A DNA stretch of 64,000 bases, taken from positions 1-64,000 of the forward strand of contig DASXYP010000025.1 in NCBI GenBank assembly GCA_036502405.1. Direction: 5' to 3'. Shown in pieces: positions 39,920 through 48,242 of the stretch; the first letter of the stretch is position 1, and every line of letters begins with the position of its first letter. The notes below the pieces were generated by a model that ran no database searches, was not told the origin of the DNA, and was given only the letters and a program-made list of their open reading frames with translations. Both the position numbers and the translations under genes were made by a program. The DNA comes from Chersky-806 sp036502405 (GTDB lineage Bacteria > Actinomycetota > Acidimicrobiia > IMCC26256 > JAENVU01).

Positions 39920-41372
39920 GGACGGCCGGCCGGCGGTCCGACCACGGGACCGCGGCCTCGAGCTGCGCCGCGACGCGCAGCAGCAGGTCCTCGCGGCCGT
40001 AGTCGGCGACGAGGTGCACGCCGACGGGCAGGCCGTCGGCGCCCTGGGCGATCGGCACCGAGATCGCAGGTTGCCCGGTCTGGTTGCAGACCGGCGTGTA
40101 GGGGGTGAACGTCGCGGCCCGGCCGAAGCCGACGAACGGCTCGTCCGGGGTGTCGAGCACGCCCAGCTCCGGCGGTGGCTCGCCCAGCGTCGGGGTGAGG
40201 AGCAGATCCCAACCGTCCGCCCACCACTGCATGAACCGGCGGGCGAACGTCTGCATCGCGAACAACGCGTCGGTGTGCGCGACCGCGTCGACCGCGCGTC
40301 CGTGCTGCGCCAGCATCCAGGTCAACGGCTCGACGTCCTCTTCACCGAGCTCGCGTCCGATGGCCCGGCCCAACCTCGCGACGTTGGACGCGGCCATCGC
40401 CGACCAGATCGGGACGAACGCCTCCATGCGGCCGGCTTCGTCGAAGACCGCGGGGTGCGCGACCTCGACCCGGTGCCCGGCGGACTCCAGGAGGCGCGCG
40501 GTGAGCTCGGCCGCGGAGACGCCGTCGGCGTACACCGGCTCGTTGCCGCCGGGGAACGTCGTCATCAGCCCGACGCGCAACGATCCCGGATCGGCACCGA
40601 CCTCGTCGCGGTACGGGCGTCGTGGCGTCGGCGCGACGAACGGGTCTCCGGGCTCGGGTCCGGCCGCGACGTCGAGCAGTGCGGCCGCGTCGCGCACGGT
40701 GCGGGTCACCGCGAACTGCACGCTCAGCGGCCGGGCGATCTCCCCGCTGCCGGGCCCGACCGAGACGCGGCCACGCGAGGTCTTCAGGCCCACCAGCCCG
40801 CAACATGCGGCCGGGATGCGGATCGATCCACCGCCGTCGCTCGCGTGCGCGGCGGGGACCATCCCGCTCGAGACCGCGGCCGCGGAGCCGCCGCTCGAAC
40901 CACCGGGCGTGCGCGCGGTGTCCCACGGGTTCCGGGTCGGGCCGTAGGCCGCGGGCTCGGTGGTGGGCAGGATCCCGAGCTCGGGCGTGCTTGTGCGCCC
41001 GAGGATGATCAGCCCCGCCTCCTGCCAGCGCCGCGCGAGGTGGCTCGTCTCCGGCGCGAGGTAGCCGGCTTCCTTCAGGGCGCGCATCCCTTCGTGCGCG
41101 GGCTCGCCCGCCATCGGGATCGAGAGGTCCTTCACGAGGAACGGCACGCCGCGGAACGGACCGTCGCCCGTGCCGGGGGTCGCGCCCCGGTCCGCACGCG
41201 CGGCCTCCTCGAGCGCCCGCTCGAACCGGTTGGTGGTGAGCGCGTTGAGCGTGGGTTGGAGCGCCTCGATGCGGGCGATCGCCGCCCGGGTCAGCTCCGT
41301 CGGTGATGCGTCACCGCGCCGGACGAGCTCGGCCTGCGCGGTCGCGTCGAGCTCGGCAAGGTCGTCACCCAT
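39912..41372 (-). CDS. Amidase-signature family hydrolase (copy 1)
   Basis: 486 residues. Triad: Lys in FLVKDLSIP, cis-Ser in TPGGSSGGSAAA, nucleophile Ser in S-D-G-G-G-S-I-R-I-P. DGGGSIR plus CCGLVGLK mark the aryl/aliphatic amidase (AmiC-like) group rather than GatA. It is the tandem paralogue of the next upstream gene (9 nt gap). Substrate unknown; probably a catabolic amide in the AtuA operon. Confidence 0.92.
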   Translation of the reverse strand: MGDDLAELDATAQAELVRRGDASPTELTRAAIARIEALQPTLNALTTNRFERALEEAARADRGATPGTGDGPFRGVPFLVKDLSIPMAGEPAHEGMRALKEAGYLAPETSHLARRWQEAGLIILGRTSTPELGILPTTEPAAYGPTRNPWDTARTPGGSSGGSAAAVSSGMVPAAHASDGGGSIRIPAACCGLVGLKTSRGRVSVGPGSGEIARPLSVQFAVTRTVRDAAALLDVAAGPEPGDPFVAPTPRRPYRDEVGADPGSLRVGLMTTFPGGNEPVYADGVSAAELTARLLESAGHRVEVAHPAVFDEAGRMEAFVPIWSAMAASNVARLGRAIGRELGEEDVEPLTWMLAQHGRAVDAVAHTDALFAMQTFARRFMQWWADGWDLLLTPTLGEPPPELGVLDTPDEPFVGFGRAATFTPYTPVCNQTGQPAISVPIAQGADGLPVGVHLVADYGREDLLLRVAAQLEAAVPWSDRRPAVHG

Positions 41373-41381
41373 CGGATCGCC

Positions 41382-42839
41382 CTACGCGAAGACGGGCGGG
41401 CGACGGTCGATCCAGGGCTGCGCGCCTTCGAGCTGGCTCGCGACCTGCAACAGCAGGTCCTCGCGCCCGAACGCGGCGACGAGCTGCACACCGATCGGGA
41501 GCCCGTCGGCGTTCCAGTGCAGCGGCACGTTGATCGCGGGCTGGCCGCTGACGTTGAACTGCGCCGTGAACGGCACGAACGCGGCCGATCGGAAGAAGCC
41601 GCCGAGCGGGTTGTCGGCCGTGGAGTCGAAGGTGCCGTGCGTGACCGGCGGCTCGCCGAGCGTCGGCGTCAGCAGCAGGTCGAAGCCGTCGCCCTCGGGC
41701 TGCGGTGCCCAGAACGTCGCGGCTCGCCGGTTCGCCTTCATCGCGTCGGTGACCGCGCCCACGAGCTGTGCGGCGGTGACGGACCTGCCCATCTTGGCCA
41801 AGGCCCAGGTGAGGATCTCGACGTCGCTCTCGGTCACCGGCCGACCGACCTTCCTGCCCCAGTCATCGAGCAGGTAGGAGCAGTCGGCGGCCCAGACCGC
41901 GCCGAACTGCATGATCAGCTCCTCGTCGTCGAACCCGGCGGGCGCCGCGACCTCCACCGAGTGTCCGAGGGACTCGAGCAGCTTCGCCGCGTTCTCCGCG
42001 GCGGCCACGCAGTCGGGGTGCACCGGCGTGTCGCCGATGGGGTTGCCGGTCTGCAGGCCGATCCGGAGCCGACCGGGGTCGAAGCCGACCTCGTCGCGGT
42101 AGGGGCGCGCGGGCGGCGGAGCCTGCGTCGCGTCACCGGAGAACGGACCGTGGACCGCGTCGAGCACGTTGGCCGTGTCGCGGACGGTGCGGCTGACGCA
42201 GAGCTCGACGATCAGGAACTGCGAGATGTCGTTGAGGTCGGGCCCGAGCGACGTCCGCCCGCGCGTCGGCTTCAGCCCGACGAGCCCGCAGCACGACGCG
42301 GGGATCCGGATCGAGCCGCCGCCGTCGTTCGCGTGGGCGACCGGGACCATGCCGCTGGCCACCGCGGCGGCCGACCCGCCTGATGAGCCGCCGGTCGTGC
42401 GGCCGGGCCGCCACGGGTTGTGCGACGGGCCGTACGCGACCGGCTCGGTCGTCGGCACGAGACCGAGCTCGGGGGTGTTGGTCCGCCCGATCGGGACGAA
42501 GCCCGCGTCGAGGTACTGCTTCGCGAGGTTGTCGGTGTGCGGTGAGGTGTACCGCGCGTCCTTCAGGAAGCGCATGCCCTCGTGGTAGGGCTCGCCCTCG
42601 ATCGCGCACCCGAGGTCCTTGAACAGCGTGGGCACGCCGGCGAACGGACCGTCGGGCAGCGGGCCGGACGCGCGGCGCCGCGCCTGGTCGAAGAGCGGGT
42701 GGATCACCGCATTCAGCTCCGGGTTGAGCTTCTCGACCCGGTTGATCGCGGCGTCGACGAGCTCGAGCGCCGAGACCTGGCCGCTGCGGACCAGCTCGGC
42801 TTGCGCGGTGGCGTCCAGGAAGGCGAAGTCGTCCGTCAT
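41382..42839 (-). CDS. Amidase-signature family hydrolase (copy 2)
   Basis: 485 residues, colinear with copy 1 from the first to the last block. Lys in TLFKDLGC, TTGGSSGGSAAA, nucleophile Ser in N-D-G-G-G-S-I-R-I-P. The ATG at 42839 is matched by the same position in copy 1 (T-A-Q-A-E-L-V-R about 15 residues in). The frame extends upstream into a direct repeat and is unlikely to be translated. Retention of two full-length paralogues in one operon suggests two related substrates. Confidence 0.92.
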   Translation of the reverse strand: MTDDFAFLDATAQAELVRSGQVSALELVDAAINRVEKLNPELNAVIHPLFDQARRRASGPLPDGPFAGVPTLFKDLGCAIEGEPYHEGMRFLKDARYTSPHTDNLAKQYLDAGFVPIGRTNTPELGLVPTTEPVAYGPSHNPWRPGRTTGGSSGGSAAAVASGMVPVAHANDGGGSIRIPASCCGLVGLKPTRGRTSLGPDLNDISQFLIVELCVSRTVRDTANVLDAVHGPFSGDATQAPPPARPYRDEVGFDPGRLRIGLQTGNPIGDTPVHPDCVAAAENAAKLLESLGHSVEVAAPAGFDDEELIMQFGAVWAADCSYLLDDWGRKVGRPVTESDVEILTWALAKMGRSVTAAQLVGAVTDAMKANRRAATFWAPQPEGDGFDLLLTPTLGEPPVTHGTFDSTADNPLGGFFRSAAFVPFTAQFNVSGQPAINVPLHWNADGLPIGVQLVAAFGREDLLLQVASQLEGAQPWIDRRPPVFA

Positions 42840-42845
42840 GGGAGG

Positions 42846-42929
42846 CGAGCGTAGGCCGGAGCGGGCACGAAGTGCGGAGGTCGGAGCGACCCGGGAAGCC
42901 GAGCGTAGGCCGGAGCGGGCACGAAGTGC
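42846..42929. repeat. 30-bp perfect direct repeat (54-bp period) with internal palindrome
   Basis: The 30 bases at 42846-42875 recur exactly at 42900-42929. Each copy contains GGCAC-GAA-GTGC, a small self-complementary stem, which in the second copy extends to CGGGCACGAAGTGCCCG. They sit in the 101-bp gap upstream of amidase copy 2 and may bind a regulator of the operon, or simply be a slipped duplication. Confidence 0.7.
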
Positions 42930-42940
42930 CCGGGCGGCGT

Positions 42941-43942
42941 TCACCAACCCCGGAGGTCGACCGCCCACGTGTCGATGACGTCGGCGCCGTCGACGACGTG
43001 CATCCGCTCGTGCAGCGCGACCGTCGGGTCCACGTGGGCCGGCCAGATCCGCACCCGGTCACCCACACGGGGCGCGTGCCCCGGCTCCGGTCGGATCGTC
43101 ACGTGCTCGTCGGAGCAGAACAGCACCTCGCCGAAGTCGACGCTCGGGTCGCCGTGGTCCATGCCCAGCGACTTCAGGCCACAGTCGGCGACGAACCAGC
43201 CCCGGGCCGACGTCGACACGACGGTGGCCTCGACCCACAGCACCTGACGGAACGGCAGACCGAGCTTCGCGTACGCCGTGTCCATCAGCGCGTACGAGCC
43301 GGCCTGGATCTCGTTGCACCAGGTGTTGATGTCGAACGTGCCGGTGCCACCACCCGACATCACGTCCCCGCCGACGACGTCGTACGCGGTGCGCAGCTTC
43401 GTCATCGATCGCTCGGTCTGCTCGATGCGCCAGGCGCGGTCGTCGTTGCCGACGACGTGACCCTCGTAGCCCATGACGCCCCGGACGGTCATCCCGGCGG
43501 CGCGCGCGAGGTCGGCGATACCGCCTGCGTCCTCCGGTGCGCACCCACAACGGGGGAGCCCGACGTCGACGTCGACGAGCACCTCGCCGATGCCGCTCTC
43601 GGCGGCGGCAGCGACGGTCTCGGGCGAGTCCACCGCGACGGTCACTCGCGCGTCGCACTCGGCCATGGCCCGGAGCCGGTCGCGGTCGACGGTCTCGTTG
43701 GCCAGGAGCAGGTCGTCCCCGAGTCCCGCAGCGGCCATCCCGACGATCTCCCTCGGAGTCGCGGCGCAGAACGCGCGGTGGCCGATCTCGGCCTGGCGGC
43801 GAGCGAGTGCTGTGGTCTTGTGGGCCTTGACGTGCGGTCGGCACCGGCCGGCGGGGAGCGCGGCGGCCATCGCGGCGAGGTTCTGCTCGAACCCGGCCCC
43901 GTCGACGACGAGCGCCGGGGTGGGGAGGTCGTGGACCTTCAT
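42941..43942 (-). CDS. D-threonine aldolase/alanine racemase-fold PLP enzyme
   Basis: 333 residues, fold-type III PLP barrel: TPALVVDGAGFEQNLAAM, then RPHVKAHK with PLP Lys39, GCAPEDAG, the phosphate-binding GGGTGTFD, and a C-terminal beta domain with SDEHVTI and PGHAPRVGDRVRIWPAHVDPTV. The last block holds the metal ligands of D-threonine aldolase/D-serine dehydratase-like enzymes. Acts on a beta-hydroxy D-amino acid. First gene of the AtuA/amidase minus-strand group; 101 nt precede the next gene. Confidence 0.88.
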   Translation of the reverse strand: MKVHDLPTPALVVDGAGFEQNLAAMAAALPAGRCRPHVKAHKTTALARRQAEIGHRAFCAATPREIVGMAAAGLGDDLLLANETVDRDRLRAMAECDARVTVAVDSPETVAAAAESGIGEVLVDVDVGLPRCGCAPEDAGGIADLARAAGMTVRGVMGYEGHVVGNDDRAWRIEQTERSMTKLRTAYDVVGGDVMSGGGTGTFDINTWCNEIQAGSYALMDTAYAKLGLPFRQVLWVEATVVSTSARGWFVADCGLKSLGMDHGDPSVDFGEVLFCSDEHVTIRPEPGHAPRVGDRVRIWPAHVDPTVALHERMHVVDGADVIDTWAVDLRGW

Positions 43943-44069
43943 CGTGCTCGTCCAGGCTCGGAAATCCCCGTCGATCCGGGTTCTCGCCGCAGCCTGCTGG
44001 GAGGGGGAGCGCTCATGTGCGCGAGCATGGCACCGACATGATGTTGCACGGGCGACGAGGAGCGCGACG

Positions 44070-45062
44070 GTGAGCGGCGGAAGCCGGGCGCCCGGCTGGT
44101 ACCCCGATCCTTGGGACACCCCCGGCGAGCGGTACTTCGACGGGGTCGCCTGGGCCCGCACGACGCGTCCGGTCGGCGGCTTCGAGGCCGCCGCGGCTCC
44201 GGCCGCGAGCCCGGCGTCGACACCGTACGCGCCGGCGACGTCCGTGCCCGCTCCGGTCGCGGCCCCGGCACCGAGCCCGGCGCCGAGCCCGGCACCCGTC
44301 GCGGCGCCGAGCCCGGCACCCGTCGACGTCCCGGCGAGCACAGCGCCGCCGGGCTGGCATCCCGACCCGTGGGGCGTCGCCGCGCTCCGGTACTGGGACG
44401 GTCACGAGTGGACCGGGCACATCAGCGGGTCGCCCACGGCACCCGTGGCCCAGCCGCCGACCGTGCGCGTGGCCGAGGAGCGCACCGCGTCGCGCTGGGC
44501 GAAGATCGGCCTCGCGTGGGCCGGCCCCGCGCTCGGCGCCGGTGCGATCGGCCTCGCGTTCTGGGTGCACTGGGTCGCCGACCACTGGGACGAGCTCACG
44601 CGTGACGGCGGGACCACGAACCAGAGCGGCAACTCCACGGCCGCGGTGGTGATCCAGCTCGCCTTCGTGGTCGCGATCGTGGGGGCGGTGCTCTTCCTCC
44701 TGTGGTTCTACCGGTCGGCCAACACCGCCGCGCAGACGGGTCTGCGCGCGCGCCGGGCGCCAGGCCTGGCGACGGCGTCGTTCTTCATCCCGGTGCTCAA
44801 CCTCTGGTGGCCGTACCAGTCGACCCTCGACCTCCTGCCCGAGCGCCACCCGGCCCGCGCGCTCGTGCGCCGCTGGTGGTTGCTCTGGATCGGGTGCCTG
44901 CTCGGGGTCGTCGCGGTGTGCTTCAGCGCAACGATGAGCGCGGTGGCCATGGCGATCGTGACCGCGGTGACGGTGATGCTCGCACTGACCGCGGCGATGA
45001 CGGCCCGCACCGTCGTGAGCGCGATCACCGACGCGCACGACCAGCTGCTCGCCGGCGTCTGA
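44070..45062 (+). CDS. DUF2510/DUF4328 membrane protein
   Basis: 330 residues. Two DUF2510 modules (P-G-W-Y-P-D-P-W at about 9 and P-G-W-H-P-D-P-W at about 92, each ending in a Trp-containing strand) are joined by an Ala/Pro linker of repeated A-P-S-P. A C-terminal four-helix membrane part with the DUF4328 block ASFFIPVLNLWWPYQSTLDLL follows. Typical actinobacterial membrane protein of unknown role. GTG start with GAGGAG upstream; the frame extends further 5' only as antisense of the PLP gene. Confidence 0.87.
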   Translation: MSGGSRAPGWYPDPWDTPGERYFDGVAWARTTRPVGGFEAAAAPAASPASTPYAPATSVPAPVAAPAPSPAPSPAPVAAPSPAPVDVPASTAPPGWHPDPWGVAALRYWDGHEWTGHISGSPTAPVAQPPTVRVAEERTASRWAKIGLAWAGPALGAGAIGLAFWVHWVADHWDELTRDGGTTNQSGNSTAAVVIQLAFVVAIVGAVLFLLWFYRSANTAAQTGLRARRAPGLATASFFIPVLNLWWPYQSTLDLLPERHPARALVRRWWLLWIGCLLGVVAVCFSATMSAVAMAIVTAVTVMLALTAAMTARTVVSAITDAHDQLLAGV

Positions 45063-45086
45063 CTCGCTCCGCCGGGCGCGACGGCG

Positions 45087-45854
45087 CTAGCTGTTGGTCC
45101 AGCGGGGATCGCGCTTCTCGGCGAACGCGGTGGCGCCCTCGATCGCGTCCTTCGAGGAGAACACCTCCATCGCCAGCTCGTAGTTGCGCGGCCAGGCCTG
45201 CTCCTCGGTGAGGTCGATCGCCTCGTGGACCATCGTGAGCGCGTTGCGCACCGCGAGCGGCCCGTTCATGGTGATGCGGGCCGCGAGCGCGAGCGCCTCG
45301 TCGATCACCTGGTCACCCGGTACGACCCGGTTCACGAGCCCGAGCTGGAGCGCCCGGGCCGCGTCGATCGGGTCGCCGGTGATGGCGAGCTCGGTGGCGA
45401 CCGCGACGGGGATCCGGCGGGGCAGCCGGATCAGCCCGCCGGCCGCGGCGAACAGCCCGCGCTTCACCTCGGGGATGCCGAACGTCGCGTGGTCGGCCGC
45501 GACGACCAGGTCGCAGGCCAGCACGAGCTCGAACCCACCGGCCAGCGCGGGACCGTTCACCGCCGCGATGATCGGCTTCGAGTACGTCCGGGTGGTGAGG
45601 CCGGCGAACCCGCCCCGCTTGGTGACGATCTCACCACCCTTGCTCTGCGCGACCTTCTTCAGGTCGGCGCCGGCGCAGAAGGTCGACCCCTTCCCGGTGA
45701 CGACGACCACGACGACGTCGTCGTCGGCCTCGAGGTCGTCGAGGATCGCTTCCATCGTCTCCGAGACCTCGCCGTTGACCGCGTTGCGGGCCTCGGGCCG
45801 GTTCAACGTGATGATCGCGACCCGATCCCGCTTCTCGCTCTCGACGACTGCCAT
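45087..45854 (-). CDS. Enoyl-CoA hydratase/isomerase family protein
   Basis: 255 residues of crotonase fold: ITLNRPEARNAVN start, oxyanion loop F-C-A-G-A-D-L, GGFELVLACDLV and F-G-I-P-E-V, so both glutamates used by true hydratases are present. The C-terminal S-S-K-D-A-I-E-G-A-T-A-F-A-E-K-R motif is usual for the family. Likely beta-oxidation of an unknown acyl-CoA. GGAGG ribosome site about 5 nt before the ATG. Confidence 0.92.
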   Translation of the reverse strand: MAVVESEKRDRVAIITLNRPEARNAVNGEVSETMEAILDDLEADDDVVVVVVTGKGSTFCAGADLKKVAQSKGGEIVTKRGGFAGLTTRTYSKPIIAAVNGPALAGGFELVLACDLVVAADHATFGIPEVKRGLFAAAGGLIRLPRRIPVAVATELAITGDPIDAARALQLGLVNRVVPGDQVIDEALALAARITMNGPLAVRNALTMVHEAIDLTEEQAWPRNYELAMEVFSSKDAIEGATAFAEKRDPRWTNS

Positions 45855-45908
45855 CGGCTTCCTCCCCGGTTCCGGTCGCGGGACCGTAGCGCGTGCGGAG
45901 CACGTGCC

Positions 45909-47168
45909 CTACGGCGCTTCGACGGACCCGGACGCCTCCCCGTGCAGCTCGGCGACCGGCGCGTCGATCGCCTCCGCGAAGCGCGGCCAGGCGACCCGGG
46001 CGCCGATCAGGAGCGCGAGCATCAGCAGCGCGGCGATCGCCGTCGTCTCGCGAAGCCCGATGACGTCCGCGATCGCGCCCTGCGCGATCGCACCGATCGG
46101 ATAGAGCGAGCCGAGCAGCACCTGCAGGACGCTCATCACGCGGCCGCGCACCGCCGCGGGAGCCCGGAGCTGGGCGATGCTCGTGAAGCTGGACAGCGCG
46201 CCGAGGTAGAGGAAGCCCACCACGAAGATCGCGACGGCCGACAGGGCCAGCACCGGCATGAGCGCGTAGACGACGAGCGCGGGCGGGAGCCCCCAGAGCA
46301 CCGCGAGGAGCACGCGCTTCGGCCCGTAGCGGGCCGCGAGGGCGGCGAGCGACAGCGCCATGAGCACCGCACCGAGGCCCTGGGCGGTCACGAGGACCGC
46401 GGTCGCACCCGCGCCACCGTCCAGGACCTTCTCCGCCATGTAGGCGACGAGACCGATGAACGGCGCCGCGAGCAGCGAGTTCACCGCCATGTACGCGACG
46501 ACGACGCGCAGCCCGGGGTCCCGGCGCGTGTAGGCGAGACCCTCACGGACGGAAGAGAAGACCGACTGCGCACGCCGTTCGACCGGGGGTGGGATCCGGA
46601 GCTGCGTGACCGCGAAGATCACCGCGAAGAAGCTCAGCGTGTTGATGCCGAACGCCCACGAGTACCCGCCGATGCTGATGACGATGCCCGCGAGCGCGGG
46701 CCCGATGACCCGACCGAGGTTCCACTGCGCGGACGACAGCGCCACCGCGCCCACGATCTCGTCGTGCGGAACGAGGTCGGGGAGGACGGCCTGGTACGCC
46801 GGGAAGCCGATCGCCTGGGTGCAGCCCGCCGCGAGCACGATCAGTGTGACGACGCCGGGGCTCGGCTTGCCCGCCGCCGCGAGGAGGGCCAGCGAGCCGG
46901 CCAGCACGGTCTGGATCGATGTGGTGATCAGCAGGAGCCGGCGGCGGGGGACGCGGTCGGCGAGCGCACCACCGACGGGACCGAGCACCGCGCTCGGCAC
47001 GAAGCCGGCTGCCGCGACCAGGCCGGTCCAGATCGCCTCACCGGTTGCGTTCGTGACGAGGATCCCGACGCTGAGCGTCTCCATCCACGTCCCGATGTTC
47101 GAGACGAAGGCGCCCGTCCACAGGATCGCGAACATGCGGTGGCGCAGCGGGGAGAGCGAGCGGAGCAC
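45909..47168 (-). CDS. MFS transporter (MFS_3 type), second copy
   Basis: 419 residues, 12 helices; same subfamily as 13937-15223 (LRHRMFAILWTGAFVSNIGTWMETL, GGALADRVPRRRLLL, NLGRVIGPALAG). Probably an exporter. GTG start is 9 nt after a minus-strand TAGGTT box, pointing to a leaderless message. Divergent from the small DUF2007 gene with 77 nt between starts. Confidence 0.9.
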   Translation of the reverse strand: MLRSLSPLRHRMFAILWTGAFVSNIGTWMETLSVGILVTNATGEAIWTGLVAAAGFVPSAVLGPVGGALADRVPRRRLLLITTSIQTVLAGSLALLAAAGKPSPGVVTLIVLAAGCTQAIGFPAYQAVLPDLVPHDEIVGAVALSSAQWNLGRVIGPALAGIVISIGGYSWAFGINTLSFFAVIFAVTQLRIPPPVERRAQSVFSSVREGLAYTRRDPGLRVVVAYMAVNSLLAAPFIGLVAYMAEKVLDGGAGATAVLVTAQGLGAVLMALSLAALAARYGPKRVLLAVLWGLPPALVVYALMPVLALSAVAIFVVGFLYLGALSSFTSIAQLRAPAAVRGRVMSVLQVLLGSLYPIGAIAQGAIADVIGLRETTAIAALLMLALLIGARVAWPRFAEAIDAPVAELHGEASGSVEAP

Positions 47169-47245
47169 GGCCCGAGCAACCTACCCGTGGTCCGAAGCGG
47201 ACCGTTCGGGGAGCGCGTGCGGGCCGCGACTCCTACCCTGGCGCC

Positions 47246-47506
47246 ATGGACCACGCGCCGAGGCCGGACGGGAAGATCGTCGAGGTCGCCAACTTCGGGT
47301 CCCGCCTGGAGGCCGACGCCGCGATCGCGCTGCTGGAGGCCAACGGCATCCAGGCGTCGGGCAAGTACGGCGACGCCGGCGGCTGGTTGCCGCACATCGC
47401 GCTCGTCGACGGCTTCCGCGTGATGGTGTTCGACGAGGACCTGGACGAGGCCAAGGCCCTGCTCGACACCGAGGCGGAGCTCGAGGCCGAGGTCGACCCC
47501 GGCTGA
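47246..47506 (+). CDS. DUF2007-type small signal-transducing-like protein
   Basis: 86 residues: IVEVANFGSRLEADAAIALLEANGIQA, then H-I-A-L-V-D-G-F-R-V-M-V and E-D-L-D-E-A-K-A-L-L. This is the ferredoxin-like GlnB-type fold of DUF2007, described only as a putative signal transducer. The C-terminal end is acidic. ATG is 6 nt after TACCCT (47234-47239). Confidence 0.82.
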   Translation: MDHAPRPDGKIVEVANFGSRLEADAAIALLEANGIQASGKYGDAGGWLPHIALVDGFRVMVFDEDLDEAKALLDTEAELEAEVDPG

Positions 47507-47530
47507 CCGGTCGCGGAGGCTCCGGGGGTG

Positions 47531-48214
47531 CTACTCGACCAGCGGGCCGGGGCGAGGGGTGAAGATCGGGAGCACGACGGTGTCGACGCGCGGGTCGCCG
47601 TCCCAGCCCCAGGCCTCGATCTGGCTCACGCTCCGACGGCCGGTGGTCGCGCGCAAGAACTCGAAGCGCGTCGCGGTGCAGCGGGTCGGCGCGCCGGTGC
47701 CGAAGACGGAGTGACCGCACTCGGTCCCGATCTCGAGTGCCCCCGCACCGCCGGCATCCCGCATGCCGCCGACCAGCGCGCCGATCCAGTCGAACGCGAT
47801 CGCCATGGCGTCGCACTCGCGCGCGCCCGGTGTGCCCAAGGCGCCGCGGATGTCCTGCTCGTGCGTCAGCGCGTCGGTCAGGAACTGCCCGGCGGCTCCC
47901 CCGAAGGACGGGATCAGCGGGTCGATCGCGGGACCGTTCGCCTCCCACTCCGCGAGCAGGGCGTCCACCGGCGCGTCCCGGCGGGTCTGCACCTGCTTGT
48001 CGGTCCATGCGTCGGTCGCGACTCCGTCCATCGCCCCGCTCAGGATGTCGGTCGTGACGCCGACGACGTGTGCGAGCACGTCGCGCACTCGCCACTCGGG
48101 TGTGGCCGGTGCGCGCGCCTCGAGCTGATCGTCGGACGCGTCGCCGACGAGGGCGATCACCCGATCGCGCAGGGCCGAGTACGCCGTGCCGTAGTCGATC
48201 TCCTCGGCGGCCAT
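47531..48214 (-). CDS. DinB-like/maleylpyruvate isomerase N-terminal domain protein, second copy
   Basis: 227 residues of the TIGR03083 group: RDRVIALVGDASDDQLEARAPATPEWRVRDVLAHVVGVTTD, with a metal-type His in AHVV and a second block ALTHEQDIRGALG. A paralogue of 25510-26172 with the same E-Q-D-(I/V)-R-G-A segment. Possibly mycothiol-dependent. The ATG is 7 nt after a minus-strand TACCGT box, supporting this start over an in-frame upstream GTG. Confidence 0.83.
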   Translation of the reverse strand: MAAEEIDYGTAYSALRDRVIALVGDASDDQLEARAPATPEWRVRDVLAHVVGVTTDILSGAMDGVATDAWTDKQVQTRRDAPVDALLAEWEANGPAIDPLIPSFGGAAGQFLTDALTHEQDIRGALGTPGARECDAMAIAFDWIGALVGGMRDAGGAGALEIGTECGHSVFGTGAPTRCTATRFEFLRATTGRRSVSQIEAWGWDGDPRVDTVVLPIFTPRPGPLVE

Positions 48215-48242
48215 GACGGAAACGGTACCGCCGCGCGCCGCG

